64,000 nucleotides of DNA. It comes from Bacillus sp. FJAT-49736 (GTDB taxonomy: Bacteria; Bacillota; Bacilli; Bacillales; Bacillaceae_C). The stretch covers positions 864,615 to 928,614 of the forward strand of contig NZ_JAGYPI010000002.1 in NCBI RefSeq assembly GCF_018343615.1, written 5' to 3'. The notes below the pieces were generated by a model. The model saw only the letters and a list, made by a program, of their open reading frames with translations. It did no database searches and was not told the origin of the DNA. Of the stretch, positions 8,629 through 17,909 are shown piece by piece; position 1 is the first letter of the stretch, and every line of letters begins with the position of its first letter. Position numbers and translations under genes: made by a program.

Positions 8629-9200
8629 TTTCTTCGGTAACCTACTTTCGACTTCTAATCCTTTGGTGAGAATCGTCCCTCTCTTTGGTGACCCTTTTTC
8701 CACCTCAAACCCTTTGACGGGAACTTATCCCTCTCTTTGGTGACCCTTTTTCCACTCCAAATCCTTCGACGGGAACCTATCCCTCTCTTTGGTGACCCTT
8801 TTTCCACCTCAAACCCTTTGACGGGAACCTATCCCTCTCTTTGGTGACCCTTTTTCCACTTCAAACCCTTTAACGGGAACCTATCTCCCTCTTTGGTGAC
8901 CCTTTTCCCTCTTCAACCCCTTTAACGGGAACCTATCCCTCTCTTTGGTGACCCTTTTTCCACCTCAAACCCTTTGACGGGAACCTATCCCTCTCTTTGG
9001 TGACCCTTTTTCCACTCCAAATCCTTCGACGGGAACCTATCCCTCTCTTTGGTGACCCTTTTCCCACCTCAAACCCTTTGACGGGAACCTATCCCTCTCT
9101 TTGGTGACCCTTTTTCCACTTCAAACCCTTTAACGGGAACCTATCCCTCTCTTTGGTGACCCATTCTCGACTTCTAATCCTTGGTGAGAACTTATCCCTT
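8629..9200. repeat. 52-bp tandem repeat array, about 11 units
   Basis: The word CTCTTTGGTGACCC recurs exactly every 52 bases, starting at 8681, 8733, 8785, 8837, 8889, 8941, 8993, 9045, 9097 and 9149, with a degenerate unit at 8629. Each unit contains a variant of GACGGGAACCTATCCCT. Variants follow a higher-order order A-B-A-D at 8681-8888 and again at 8941-9148, with a single odd unit E (8889-8940) between. The first and last units share the flank ACTTCTAATCC-TTGGTGAGAA. Since 52 is not a multiple of three, it is not coding. It fills the gap between the NlpC gene and the anti-sigma-like gene (8453-9271). Confidence 0.95.
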
Positions 9201-9271
9201 TCTATCTACTCTCATCAAAATACAAAAGGTAGCAACTGTAAAAATCCATGGGAGCTAGGCAAAATAGGACC

Positions 9272-10225
9272 TCATTTTTTTACATTTACAACGGTACTCT
9301 CACCAAGTACAGTAATTTTCCATTTGCCAGGTGTATCAAATATCAGATCACCGGTAAAATGAGTAATTGTATTTCCCGTTACGTTATAAAATGAAGCATC
9401 TTGATAATATGGAAAGCTTAGAATATGACTTTCATCTGTTATTAAGGCAGCTTTTACTATAATCTTTGACTCTTTTCGCTCTCCTTTAACCTCTAATATA
9501 ACATCCGAATTTAATCCTACTTTTACATCATCTTCCGTTAAATAGAACTCGGCGTTTTTGGTTGCTATATAAGGTGCTTTTACATTTACTACAATCGAAC
9601 CGTATGGCTTTCCGTCGATAGATATATTCATTTTCCATAATCCTTTTTTGGGAAATGGCTTAAAGCTTGTCAATGTACTTGCATCTGCTCCATAGATAGG
9701 GCCTTGAAGCTCCGTTTCGTTTACAACAAATTTTTCACCTGTTCCCTCATGTATAGCTGTTGCCTTTAAAGTTTTGTTTGCCAATTTATCATAATCTCCC
9801 CAAACATACCAAAACATTTTGGAACCTGCCCGTGGGTCCTTTGCGATAAATTCAGTATCTAGAAATCCGATTTTCCCTTTGATTCCTCGCACTCGATTTT
9901 TATACACTAAGGAACCATCGCGATCCAATAAATCAAATGTAGGACTTACTTTCCATTGTTCTGTTTGGAGTGGCTTCGTTGTATGAGTTGGTTTAGTCGG
10001 ATTTTGAGACATGAATAATAAGACAGGGATGAACACGATGAAACACATCGCAATAGCAATGGCTAGCTTTTTAAAAAGACCGCTATAATCGAGAATTCTT
10101 GTATTCTCTCTAGAAGCAAGACGCAATTGATGGAGGATTTCTTTTTGTTTGACTGGCCCTAATTTCTGCTTTGGCATGGATCGTAAAAGGGATAATTTGT
10201 ACTCTTCCTCCTTATTGAATTCCAT
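9272..10225 (-). CDS. Membrane-anchored anti-sigma-like protein, DUF unknown
   Basis: A 317-residue protein: about 50 cytoplasmic residues, one membrane helix at about 51-71 (LAIAIAMCFIVFIPVLLFM), then an extracytoplasmic region of beta-rich sequence ending in an Ig-like stretch (GKWKITVLGESTVVNVK). Its start overlaps the end of the ECF sigma gene by 14 bases, the usual arrangement of an anti-sigma factor. The short N-terminal cytoplasmic part lacks a clear zinc anti-sigma motif (H-x3-C-x2-C), so the anti-sigma role is inferred from synteny and topology only. Confidence 0.65.
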   Translation of the reverse strand: MEFNKEEEYKLSLLRSMPKQKLGPVKQKEILHQLRLASRENTRILDYSGLFKKLAIAIAMCFIVFIPVLLFMSQNPTKPTHTTKPLQTEQWKVSPTFDLLDRDGSLVYKNRVRGIKGKIGFLDTEFIAKDPRAGSKMFWYVWGDYDKLANKTLKATAIHEGTGEKFVVNETELQGPIYGADASTLTSFKPFPKKGLWKMNISIDGKPYGSIVVNVKAPYIATKNAEFYLTEDDVKVGLNSDVILEVKGERKESKIIVKAALITDESHILSFPYYQDASFYNVTGNTITHFTGDLIFDTPGKWKITVLGESTVVNVKK

Positions 10226-10736
10226 AATCCCGTTCCTCCTTCCATTCCTTTGATTGTATTTGGAGCTTTTTTAGTGCCCGATGTAATGTTACATTCACTT
10301 TATTCTTCGTCCAGCCTAATACTTCAGCTGTTTCCAATACCGATAAATCCATAATTCCTCTTAATATCAGAACTTCTCGGTCCTTCCTTTTCATTTCGTT
10401 TATTGCTTTGTATATTTGTTGAATTTCTTCTTTTTGGATTAAATACTCTTCTAGATGGAGTTGATTAGATGGGATGAGTGGTAAAATGTTTTCCGGCAGG
10501 TATAATAACCTCTTTTTTCTGCGGTGGTGATCAATGGCAACTCTGCGGGCAATGGAGACTAGCCATGTTTTCGGATCCGCCTTGCCTTCAAAATGTTGAA
10601 TACCTTTTAACGCTTTTAAAAAACACTCCTGTACCAGGTCTTCCACATCGGTGCTTTGCGTGTAATATACCAAGAAATGATAAATATAGGAATTGTATTT
10701 TTGAAATAAATCTTCTATTATCCGTTCCTTATCCAC
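10212..10736 (-). CDS. ECF-type RNA polymerase sigma factor
   Basis: A 174-residue ECF sigma factor with regions 2 and 4 only. Region 2 is seen in YYTQSTDVEDLVQECFLKA and FEGKADPKTWLVSIARRVAID (about residues 24-72). Region 4 is seen in MKRKDREVLILRGIMDLSVLETAEVLGWTKNK in pieces around residues 112-145, a helix-turn-helix that reads the -35 element. It directs RNA polymerase to stress or envelope promoters. The downstream overlapping membrane protein is its likely antagonist. No autoregulatory promoter was recognised upstream. Confidence 0.88.
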   Translation of the reverse strand: MDKERIIEDLFQKYNSYIYHFLVYYTQSTDVEDLVQECFLKALKGIQHFEGKADPKTWLVSIARRVAIDHHRRKKRLLYLPENILPLIPSNQLHLEEYLIQKEEIQQIYKAINEMKRKDREVLILRGIMDLSVLETAEVLGWTKNKVNVTLHRALKKLQIQSKEWKEERDYGIQ

Positions 10737-11021
10737 TGAAGGTCCTCCTCTCTAAAAATGCTATTTATAATTAGACGGCCGTTATCAATGGAAATTACAT
10801 TTTTATAATAACTTTTTCAAAAGCCGGAAAATCAAGATGCCCCCTATAAAATAGAGAGCGTTAATAGGCAATTTAAACACAGACGAACAGTAATGGAGTA
10901 ATGGCCATAGGTTGAGCTTGTGGACTCTTGTTTCGCTATCTATGACAAAATGGTGGTTTTCCTTCCTTTGTGTCTGTCTACCCTCTTTTTCCCCTTCTGC
11001 GGGTACGTTCCATACTCTTAC

Positions 11022-11053
11022 CCAAAAAAGAGCACCCTGTGCTAGAGCGCTCC
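11022..11053 (-). terminator. Terminator of the hut operon
   Basis: On the minus strand, GAGCGC and GTGCTC arms around TCTAGCACAGG are followed by TTTTTT, just after the hutG stop. The rest of 10737-11021 holds no supported gene. Confidence 0.75.
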
Positions 11054-11061
11054 TCAATACA

Positions 11062-12063
11062 TTATTTCTTCCGCTGATACAACCCTGTCATAAACGATAA
11101 GAACACATGTGTTCCTGCCTTAACAGTAGGCTGAACAACACCGTCCCTCATCGGATCCAAGCAAACAATATCCATTGCACCTACTTTTGGATGCAGTCCC
11201 GCAGAATAGACTGCATCAAATAACTCATCCGTCCTCATTCCCCCTGGAGTGGAGGCTGGAACGCCAGGGGCATAGGCGATATCCAACACATCCATATCAA
11301 CAGTGAGATAAATGCGGTCTACCTTTCCTGCTAATGTTTGCAATGCTTGCTCAACCGTTTCCTTCACCCCAACTTGCCGCGCCTTCTTTAATGTAACGTA
11401 GTTCACACCGTATTCCTTAGCACATTCTACTAAGGATGGTGCATTAAAGAAGCCGTGTAGTCCTATATTAAATACATTTTCCCCTTTGATCGTTCCGCTT
11501 TCAATCAAGTTGCGAATCGGTGTCCCGTTCGTTGGTCCATGATCCTTTAAATCACGCAAATCAAAATGAGTATCCAGCTGTAGAATTCCGATTTCTTGAT
11601 TCGGGAATGTTTCCTTCCATCCTTTCACGAGCATGGCCGTAATGGAATGATCTCCGCCAATGCTGACAGGAATGGAGCCTGAAAATTCCTTTGTAAGTCC
11701 ATGAAAAGCATCTTTAATATTTTGATGGCTCAATAGAATATCTGTAAAATGCATTTTCACATCGCCGATATCGACTACGGACAAATCCCTTAAATCCACT
11801 TCCTCATCCAGATTGTACGTATTAAACCCCTTCCAAGCACGTCTAAAACTCTCCGGAAATTCCGATGCTCCCGATGCACTTATAGATGAACGGGAGATGG
11901 GTACTCCCATCATCACTACGTCCCATTGCTTATTCCCAGCTACTTCGTTCAAATGGTGAATAGATTGAATCCATTCATTGACCTTTAAATCCTGTCCCCA
12001 ATCCGTTTTTTTCCAAGAAAAAGCTGGGGTCTCAATCGGTAAATTGCTAATTTTATTTAACAT
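11062..12063 (-). CDS. hutG: Formimidoylglutamase
   Basis: Last step of the Bacillus-type histidine degradation route: N-formimino-L-glutamate plus water gives glutamate and formamide. A 333-residue ureohydrolase (arginase fold). Manganese-binding motifs are GGDHS (about residues 137-141), DTHFD (about 164-168) and the C-terminal DMDVLD (about 254-259), all intact. The start overlaps the end of hutI by seven bases, showing tight translational coupling in the order hutU-hutI-hutG. Confidence 0.92.
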   Translation of the reverse strand: MLNKISNLPIETPAFSWKKTDWGQDLKVNEWIQSIHHLNEVAGNKQWDVVMMGVPISRSSISASGASEFPESFRRAWKGFNTYNLDEEVDLRDLSVVDIGDVKMHFTDILLSHQNIKDAFHGLTKEFSGSIPVSIGGDHSITAMLVKGWKETFPNQEIGILQLDTHFDLRDLKDHGPTNGTPIRNLIESGTIKGENVFNIGLHGFFNAPSLVECAKEYGVNYVTLKKARQVGVKETVEQALQTLAGKVDRIYLTVDMDVLDIAYAPGVPASTPGGMRTDELFDAVYSAGLHPKVGAMDIVCLDPMRDGVVQPTVKAGTHVFLSFMTGLYQRKK

Positions 12064-13334
12064 AGCCGACCACTCTCTACGACAATTTTTCCAGACTTAA
12101 TAACGGTGTCTGTATGATTCATTCCATAATGATATTGCAGCTGCATATAATTCGGTACGTTCATAATGACAACATCCGCCTTCTTGCCAACCTCTAAGCT
12201 GCCGATTTCATTTGCACGGTTGATAGCATGTGCAGCATTAATTGTTGTTGCCGTAATAGCCTCTGCTGGTGTCATTCCCATTTTCATGCACGCGAGATTC
12301 ATAATGAATGGCAATGACGTAGTTGGAGATGAACCAGGATTACAATCGGTTGATAATGCAACTGGAACACCTTCATCAATCATTCTTCGGCCACGTGCAG
12401 AATCGGCCATTAAAAAGAAAGCTGTACCAGGAAGTAAAACTCCAATAACTCCTTCTTCCGCCATCCTTTTAATTCCTCTGTCAGATGCCCTTAATAAGTG
12501 ATCTGCAGAAATCGCGCCAACCTCAGCAGCTAATTCCGCTCCCTCATATGGCTCTATTTCATCCGCATGAATTTTTGGAATAAGTCCGTGGTTTTTACCA
12601 GCTTCCAGAATCAAACGGCTTTGTTCCGGAGTAAACACGCCTCTTTCACAAAAAACATCATTGAATTCAGCTAATTTTCCCTCAGCTACCGCAGGAATCA
12701 TTTCTTCTATGACTATTCTCACAAACTCATCCGGATTTTCTTTATATTCTCCAGGAACTGCATGAGCTCCCATAAAAGTTCGGACAACATCTATTACATG
12801 TGCATCATCTAAACATTTAGCCACTTCCAGCTGTTTTTTTTCAGTCTCCCAGTCTAAGCCATAACCGCTCTTGGCTTCCACAGTTGTGACACCATGCTTC
12901 AAAAAGGAATCCAAGCGCTTTATGCTTTCAGAAAATAGCTCCTCTGGTGAAGCGGAACGAGTCCTCGATGTAGTGGCATGAATACCACCACCATTATTCA
13001 TGATTTCCATATATGTTGCACCATTCAGCCTCATGTTAAACTCGTTTTCACGGCTTCCCGCATATACAAGATGTGTGTGGGGGTCCACAAGACCTGGCAT
13101 CACAATTTTTCCGCTTGCATCGATTACCTTCGCATCCAAGACACGGCTTGAATACTTCTCCATCAATTCTTCCGTCGTCCCAACAGCCTGAATCTTACCG
13201 TCCTCTAACCAAATAGCTCCGTCATGAAGTATATGAAGCTCATTCATTGCTTCCCTTGTTAAAGGCTTTTCCGATCCGCCTTTTACCGTAATTAATTCAT
13301 TCGCATGTTGAATAAAAATTGGTTTTTCTGACAT
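12057..13334 (-). CDS. hutI: Imidazolonepropionase
   Basis: Third step of histidine degradation: 4-imidazolone-5-propanoate plus water gives N-formimino-L-glutamate. A 425-residue amidohydrolase-fold enzyme. The metal-binding VDPHTHLVYAGSR is near residues 83-95, the GAHAVP segment near 190, HADEIE near 256, and the metal Asp in STDCNPG near 330. It lies 20 bases after hutU and overlaps hutG. Length and motifs match the Bacillus enzyme closely. Confidence 0.93.
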   Translation of the reverse strand: MSEKPIFIQHANELITVKGGSEKPLTREAMNELHILHDGAIWLEDGKIQAVGTTEELMEKYSSRVLDAKVIDASGKIVMPGLVDPHTHLVYAGSRENEFNMRLNGATYMEIMNNGGGIHATTSRTRSASPEELFSESIKRLDSFLKHGVTTVEAKSGYGLDWETEKKQLEVAKCLDDAHVIDVVRTFMGAHAVPGEYKENPDEFVRIVIEEMIPAVAEGKLAEFNDVFCERGVFTPEQSRLILEAGKNHGLIPKIHADEIEPYEGAELAAEVGAISADHLLRASDRGIKRMAEEGVIGVLLPGTAFFLMADSARGRRMIDEGVPVALSTDCNPGSSPTTSLPFIMNLACMKMGMTPAEAITATTINAAHAINRANEIGSLEVGKKADVVIMNVPNYMQLQYHYGMNHTDTVIKSGKIVVESGRLC

Positions 13335-13354
13335 AGTGGCACCTCCGCAAAAAA

Positions 13355-15022
13355 TTATTTCGAACGTAGCATCGGAATATGAATTCCTTTTTCTTCCGCT
13401 GTTTTAATTGCTAAATCATAGCCAGCATCCACGTGTCGAACAACGCCCATTCCAGGATCCGTTGTTAACACACGCTCAAGACGTTTTTCCGCTTCCTTTG
13501 TACCATCTGCCACGATAACCATTCCTGCATGAAGCGAATAACCCATACCAACTCCGCCGCCATGATGAACGGATACCCAGCTTGCGCCGCCAACCGCATT
13601 AATCATCGCGTTCAAAATTGGCCAATCTGCCACTGCATCACTGCCATCCTTCATTCCTTCTGTTTCACGGTTCGGTGATGCAACAGAACCGGAATCTAAA
13701 TGGTCACGACCGATTACGATTGGTGCTTTTAACTCGCCGCTTGCCACCATATCATTGATAATTTTTCCGAATCGGGCACGTTCTCCATAGCCCAACCAGC
13801 AAATACGTGCCGGAAGCCCTTGAAATTGAATTTTTTCACGTGCCATTTTAATCCAGTTGCACAAATGAGTGTTGTAGCTGAATTCACGAAGAATCACTTC
13901 ATCTGTTTTATAAATATCCTCAGGATCTCCAGATAAAGCTACCCAACGGAAAGGACCTTTTCCTTCACAGAATTGCGGACGAATATAAGCAGGAACGAAC
14001 CCAGGGAAATTAAAGGCATTCTCTACACCCTCATCCTTTGCAACCTGTCGAATATTGTTTCCGTAATCAAACGTAACGGCGCCTTTCTCCTGCATTACTA
14101 ACATCGCCTTCACATGCTCTGCCATGCTAGCTTTAGACTTCTTCACATATTCTGTGGGATTTTCTGCACGCAAGACGTCAGCCGCTTCAAGGGTGTAGCC
14201 TACTGGAACATAGCCATTCAATGGATCATGTGCAGATGTTTGATCGGTTAATACATCGGGAATGAAGCCAATTTCAATCATTTTCGGTAAAATTTCCGCT
14301 GCATTGCCCAATAATCCAATAGACAATGCTTTGCCTGCTGCTTTCGCTTCTTTTGCAAGACGAATAGCCTCTTCTAAGGAGCTAGTCTTTGTATCTAAAT
14401 ATCTTGTTTCAATTCGGCGGTCAATTCTTGTTTCATCCACCTCTATGGCAATACATACACCCTCTGCCATCGTTACTGCAAGCGGCTGTGCTCCACCCAT
14501 ACCACCAAGACCTGCTGTAACTGTAATGGTTTGCTTTAAGGATCCGCCGAAATGCTGTCTTCCCGCTTCTGCAAATGTTTCATATGTTCCTTGGACAATC
14601 CCTTGGCTGCCAATGTAAATCCAACTTCCTGCCGTCATCTGTCCGTACATCATTAACCCTTTTTTATCAAGCTCATGGAATGTGTCCCAATTTGCCCATG
14701 CCGGTACAAGGTTAGAGTTGGCAATTAATACCCGCGGTGCATCCGTGTGTGTTTTGAAGACGGCTACAGGCTTACCTGATTGAACTAGTAAGGTTTCATC
14801 GGATTCCAGCTCATGCAAGGTTTTCACAATAGCATCATAGCAATCCCAATTGCGGGCAGCCTTCCCGATACCTCCATAAACAACTAAATCCTCTGGACGT
14901 TCCGCTACATCCTTATTTAAATTGTTCATCAACATACGTAATGCTGCTTCTTGAATCCAGCCTTTTGCGTGTAGTTCAGTGCCAGTGTAGTTCACAATTT
15001 CACGATTTGTATCCGTTTTCAT
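13355..15022 (-). CDS. hutU: Urocanate hydratase
   Basis: Second step of histidine degradation: urocanate plus water gives 4-imidazolone-5-propanoate, using tightly bound NAD. The 555-residue protein shows [15 protein letters not shown] near the N-terminus, the [13 protein letters not shown] loop, and the conserved [12 protein letters not shown] segment. A longer frame begins at 15052, but CAGGAGGG lies seven bases before the ATG at 15022, so that start is chosen. It heads a hutU-hutI-hutG operon. Histidase (hutH) and the antiterminator hutP of Bacillus subtilis are not next to it in this window. Confidence 0.93.
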   Translation of the reverse strand: MKTDTNREIVNYTGTELHAKGWIQEAALRMLMNNLNKDVAERPEDLVVYGGIGKAARNWDCYDAIVKTLHELESDETLLVQSGKPVAVFKTHTDAPRVLIANSNLVPAWANWDTFHELDKKGLMMYGQMTAGSWIYIGSQGIVQGTYETFAEAGRQHFGGSLKQTITVTAGLGGMGGAQPLAVTMAEGVCIAIEVDETRIDRRIETRYLDTKTSSLEEAIRLAKEAKAAGKALSIGLLGNAAEILPKMIEIGFIPDVLTDQTSAHDPLNGYVPVGYTLEAADVLRAENPTEYVKKSKASMAEHVKAMLVMQEKGAVTFDYGNNIRQVAKDEGVENAFNFPGFVPAYIRPQFCEGKGPFRWVALSGDPEDIYKTDEVILREFSYNTHLCNWIKMAREKIQFQGLPARICWLGYGERARFGKIINDMVASGELKAPIVIGRDHLDSGSVASPNRETEGMKDGSDAVADWPILNAMINAVGGASWVSVHHGGGVGMGYSLHAGMVIVADGTKEAEKRLERVLTTDPGMGVVRHVDAGYDLAIKTAEEKGIHIPMLRSK

Positions 15023-15209
15023 TTTATTCCCTCCTGGTGAAATTACACTCATGATTTCAATTGAGTGCTTATTTCTTTTATTATATAAAGGAAATATTCA
15101 GGAAAGTTATAAAATAATGTTTGACTTTTTATACTGATTTGTTATTTCGCCAATCTTTTTATAATAAAACCATGTATTTTTTATATTTATTATATATTTT
15201 TATACTAAT

Positions 15210-16676
15210 TCAATATCTTTGTCGATATTGCTTCGGTGTTTTTCCAACCATTTTTTTAAACACTCGAGAAAAATAATGCTGATTATGAAAGCCTGTAAGT
15301 ATGGAAATTTCTTTTATAGCAAGTTCTGTTTCCTCTAATAATTTTTTAGCTTCCCTCATACGCAATAGTGTAAGTCGTTCTCGGAATGTCTTACCTGTTT
15401 TTTTGACAAACAAATAGCTGATATAGGTTGGATTCCTTCCCACAAAATCTGCCACATTCCGTAAATCAAGATGAGCTTTCCAGTAATTAAGCTCCATATA
15501 ATGGATACATTTATCCATTAGCTCCATATGCTGATTTCTAGTACTATCAAATACCGAATCTACCAACTCAGATGTAAAAATAAGCAGTTTTTGTACGATT
15601 CGATAGATTAAAGGGTCATATAGAATCGTATCAAAGATTCCCAGGTATTCTAGTTCAAATTTGTTCAGGTCTATATTGGCCGATTTCATATACCTTCGGA
15701 TTTGTGCAAGAATACTAGTTAAGCGAATTCTTAGTAATCCTGGATCCGGATAAGGATTGGAAAAGTTCAAAAATTCTCTTGTTAAAAATTCGGAAATTCC
15801 CTCTTTATCCCCTTCATTTAAAAAGCTAATCCACTGTCTTTGCTCGTCAGGAGTTAGAAATGGATCAATGAAATCCCATTCTAATGGTTTCACAAAATGC
15901 AATACCTGCTGATACCCTACAAAAAAGGTAACCTCCGCCATCCTTCTAGTTCGAATATATTTATCATGAATCGTAAGCTGATTATCCTTTTCATCATTTA
16001 TAATGATGCATATTGGCTCCTTCTCCTCAAGCTCCCAATCATGTAAAAAACGTTTGCCCGTTTCCTCCCAATCCGCGTCCCGTGTCTTTTTGAATAAACA
16101 AATAAACATATCACTCAGCGGAAAAATAATAGGAGGAGCTGGAAACATATATTCCTTTATAAACCGGTTTAATTCCGGCAGATAGGAGGCTTTCTCTGGT
16201 TGAAAGGCGATAAATACATAGGGATTTGCGTTCTTGCTTTCCTCCATAAATAACTCTTCATATACTACCTCTTGTCTAGCATCGAGATTGGAAGGAAAGA
16301 GAGTATTTTGTTGTTTTCGAAGGTGCTTACGGATAATCGAATTTATTTGTTTTAAAAGCTCTTGTGGAGAAAAAGGTTTAATTAATAAGCTTTTTGCTCC
16401 TAGATCAATAGCCTTTTTCGCTGATTCATAGGTTGCCTCCATTGTTAAACAAACTAAATTAGGCTCCATAATATTCAATAACCTTTCAATGGATTCCATG
16501 TTGCCAATATTCATATCATATATAAAAATATCCGGTTGCTCCTTCTCCAACATCAGCAGAGTATCATCCAAATGGACTGCTACCAAAACATCAGCATTGG
16601 AAATCGAAGATGTAATAAGCCATTGAATACCTTTTGCTTCAAATTCATCACGATCCGCAATTAAGATTTTGATCAT
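15210..16676 (-). CDS. AraC-type response regulator upstream of hut genes
   Basis: A 488-residue YesN-like regulator. Residues 1-125 form a receiver domain: IADRDEFE at the N-terminus, phospho-acceptor Asp in IFIYDMN near residue 54, and the conserved Lys in LLIKPFSPQEL near 104. A middle region of about 240 residues has no recognised domain. The last 100 residues are a double helix-turn-helix AraC domain ending in LTGFHNQHYFSRVFKKMVGKTPKQYR. An upstream GTG gives three extra residues, but AGAAGGTG is best placed for ATG at 16676. No histidine kinase is nearby. Its position 190 bases upstream of hutU on the same strand suggests control of histidine use; this is inference. Confidence 0.85.
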   Translation of the reverse strand: MIKILIADRDEFEAKGIQWLITSSISNADVLVAVHLDDTLLMLEKEQPDIFIYDMNIGNMESIERLLNIMEPNLVCLTMEATYESAKKAIDLGAKSLLIKPFSPQELLKQINSIIRKHLRKQQNTLFPSNLDARQEVVYEELFMEESKNANPYVFIAFQPEKASYLPELNRFIKEYMFPAPPIIFPLSDMFICLFKKTRDADWEETGKRFLHDWELEEKEPICIIINDEKDNQLTIHDKYIRTRRMAEVTFFVGYQQVLHFVKPLEWDFIDPFLTPDEQRQWISFLNEGDKEGISEFLTREFLNFSNPYPDPGLLRIRLTSILAQIRRYMKSANIDLNKFELEYLGIFDTILYDPLIYRIVQKLLIFTSELVDSVFDSTRNQHMELMDKCIHYMELNYWKAHLDLRNVADFVGRNPTYISYLFVKKTGKTFRERLTLLRMREAKKLLEETELAIKEISILTGFHNQHYFSRVFKKMVGKTPKQYRQRY

Positions 16677-16889
16677 CTGGTTCACCTTCTTTCATTCCGC
16701 TTTTAACATGATTATCGCAAAGACAAGATGCAAGGTAAAGAATTGCTAGATAGGACTAGTATTCTTTTAATGAATATTTGGAAGAGTAATAGAAATCTAT
16801 CAGGACTTTAGAACTGATTTATTAAATAACACTATTTATATGAAAATTGCCCCTATTCTATTAAAATAAATAGATATAAAATTAATCCA

Positions 16890-16967
16890 AAGGTACAACT
16901 AGGGAAACCTAGTGTCACAAAGCTATCGGGGCTAAAGGGTGTATCCCCACGCCAGCCAGCTGCCCTT
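16890..16967 (+). ncRNA. Cyclic-di-GMP class I (GEMM) riboswitch
   Basis: The sequence aligns element by element with the GEMM-I aptamer: P1 5' strand AGGTA, a hairpin ACTAGG-GAAA-CCTAGT with GAAA tetraloop, the conserved joining segment GTCACAAAGC (consensus GACGCAAAGC), then GGGGCTAA leading into a second hairpin closed by CCCC, and AGCCAGCTGCC as the closing strand. TGCCCTT is followed four bases later by AAAAGGAGG, the ribosome site of the next gene. CCTT can pair with AAGG, so ligand binding to the aptamer may free the ribosome site, an on-switch at translation. That mechanism is inference. Confidence 0.8.
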
Positions 16968-16988
16968 AACAAAAGGAGGATATCAGAA

Positions 16989-17780
16989 TTGAACACAAAA
17001 TGGATTTCAAAAGTAGCAACAGGAACATTTGCGATTGCACTTATGCTTGGCTCTACTACTTTAGCTAGTGCAAAAGAAAAACCAGTGGCAGGCAATAGTG
17101 AAAAGCATCAAAACGAAAATCAAAATGACTCACAAAAGGGTAATCAGGAAAAAGATAAGCAAGAAAAAGATAAGCGCGGAAAAGACAATCAAGGGAAAGA
17201 TAAGCAGGAAAAGGGTAAGGGTAAGCAATCAAAAGAAAAACATTCAAAAGGCGAATCTTCCAAAAAGAAAGCTGCAAAAGCTAAAAAGATGGTTAAATCT
17301 AAAATTGGAAAATCTATCGAAAAACGAATTAATTCGTCAGAAACAAGCATTAATAAGATAACGAAATCAATCAATTCATTCTTTGGAGTATCCGGTGATA
17401 CTGATACCGAAAAAGTATTAAGTAAAAATTCTGCTTCCAATAAATATAGAAGCTACTCCGGAAAACTAAAATCGGAAATAAATAAATTGAAGGCAATAGA
17501 TAAATTGCTAGCAAACTATAAGAAAAAGAAAAATATTTCTACTCAAGAAATAGATACACTTCAGGCAAAAATTAAGGAACTTCAACAATTGGCAGCCGAT
17601 GAAATCAAGCGATTAAAGTCATTAACAGATCAAGCTGCATCCAATAAAACGGGCGATGCATCTGGCAGTGATAAAGGAACAACTACTGTAGATCCTACAC
17701 AGCCATCTAATCCGGATGTTCCGACAGCACCAACGGATCCAGCTTCTCCAACAGATCCATCAGGAGAGTCTGCTCAATAA
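16989..17780 (+). CDS. Secreted lysine-rich protein under c-di-GMP control
   Basis: A 263-residue exported protein of unknown family. Residues 1-28 are a Sec signal peptide ending LASAKE. Residues 30-100 are extremely Lys/Gln/Asn/Asp-rich, with imperfect KDKQEKDK-like repeats. Residues 105-215 are predicted helical and could be coiled. The tail (215-263) is rich in Thr, Pro and Asp with PTDPASPTDP. The start is TTG with GGAGG eight bases upstream. The composition suggests a cationic surface or matrix protein binding teichoic acid, DNA or polysaccharide, which would suit regulation by cyclic-di-GMP. No catalytic motif is seen. Confidence 0.8.
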   Translation: MNTKWISKVATGTFAIALMLGSTTLASAKEKPVAGNSEKHQNENQNDSQKGNQEKDKQEKDKRGKDNQGKDKQEKGKGKQSKEKHSKGESSKKKAAKAKKMVKSKIGKSIEKRINSSETSINKITKSINSFFGVSGDTDTEKVLSKNSASNKYRSYSGKLKSEINKLKAIDKLLANYKKKKNISTQEIDTLQAKIKELQQLAADEIKRLKSLTDQAASNKTGDASGSDKGTTTVDPTQPSNPDVPTAPTDPASPTDPSGESAQ

Positions 17781-17798
17781 TAGACATGACGTGGAAAA

Positions 17799-17824
17799 GG
17801 TCAGCTTTTTGCTGGCTTTTTTTA
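17799..17824 (+). terminator. Terminator after lysine-rich protein gene
   Basis: GTCAGC and GCTGGC arms with a TTTTT loop are followed by seven T residues. Confidence 0.8.
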
Positions 17825-17909
17825 CTTGCCTTCCTTGGCTATTAAATTAGATTTATTCATTCTTTTCAGCTCCATCAAAGCAATCATTCTCTTTTAAGCT
17901 CATTTTATC

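Noticed and set aside
8629..9200. Possible CRISPR array
   Set aside because: Units are contiguous 52-bp tandem copies without variable spacers, and no cas genes are present.
10803..11057. 84-codon minus-strand frame between sigma gene and hutG
   Set aside because: It begins inside the hut terminator hairpin, lacks a ribosome site and resembles no family.
15023..15209. Catabolite-response element upstream of hutU
   Set aside because: I looked for a TGWAANCGNTNWCA-like site and saw none that was convincing.
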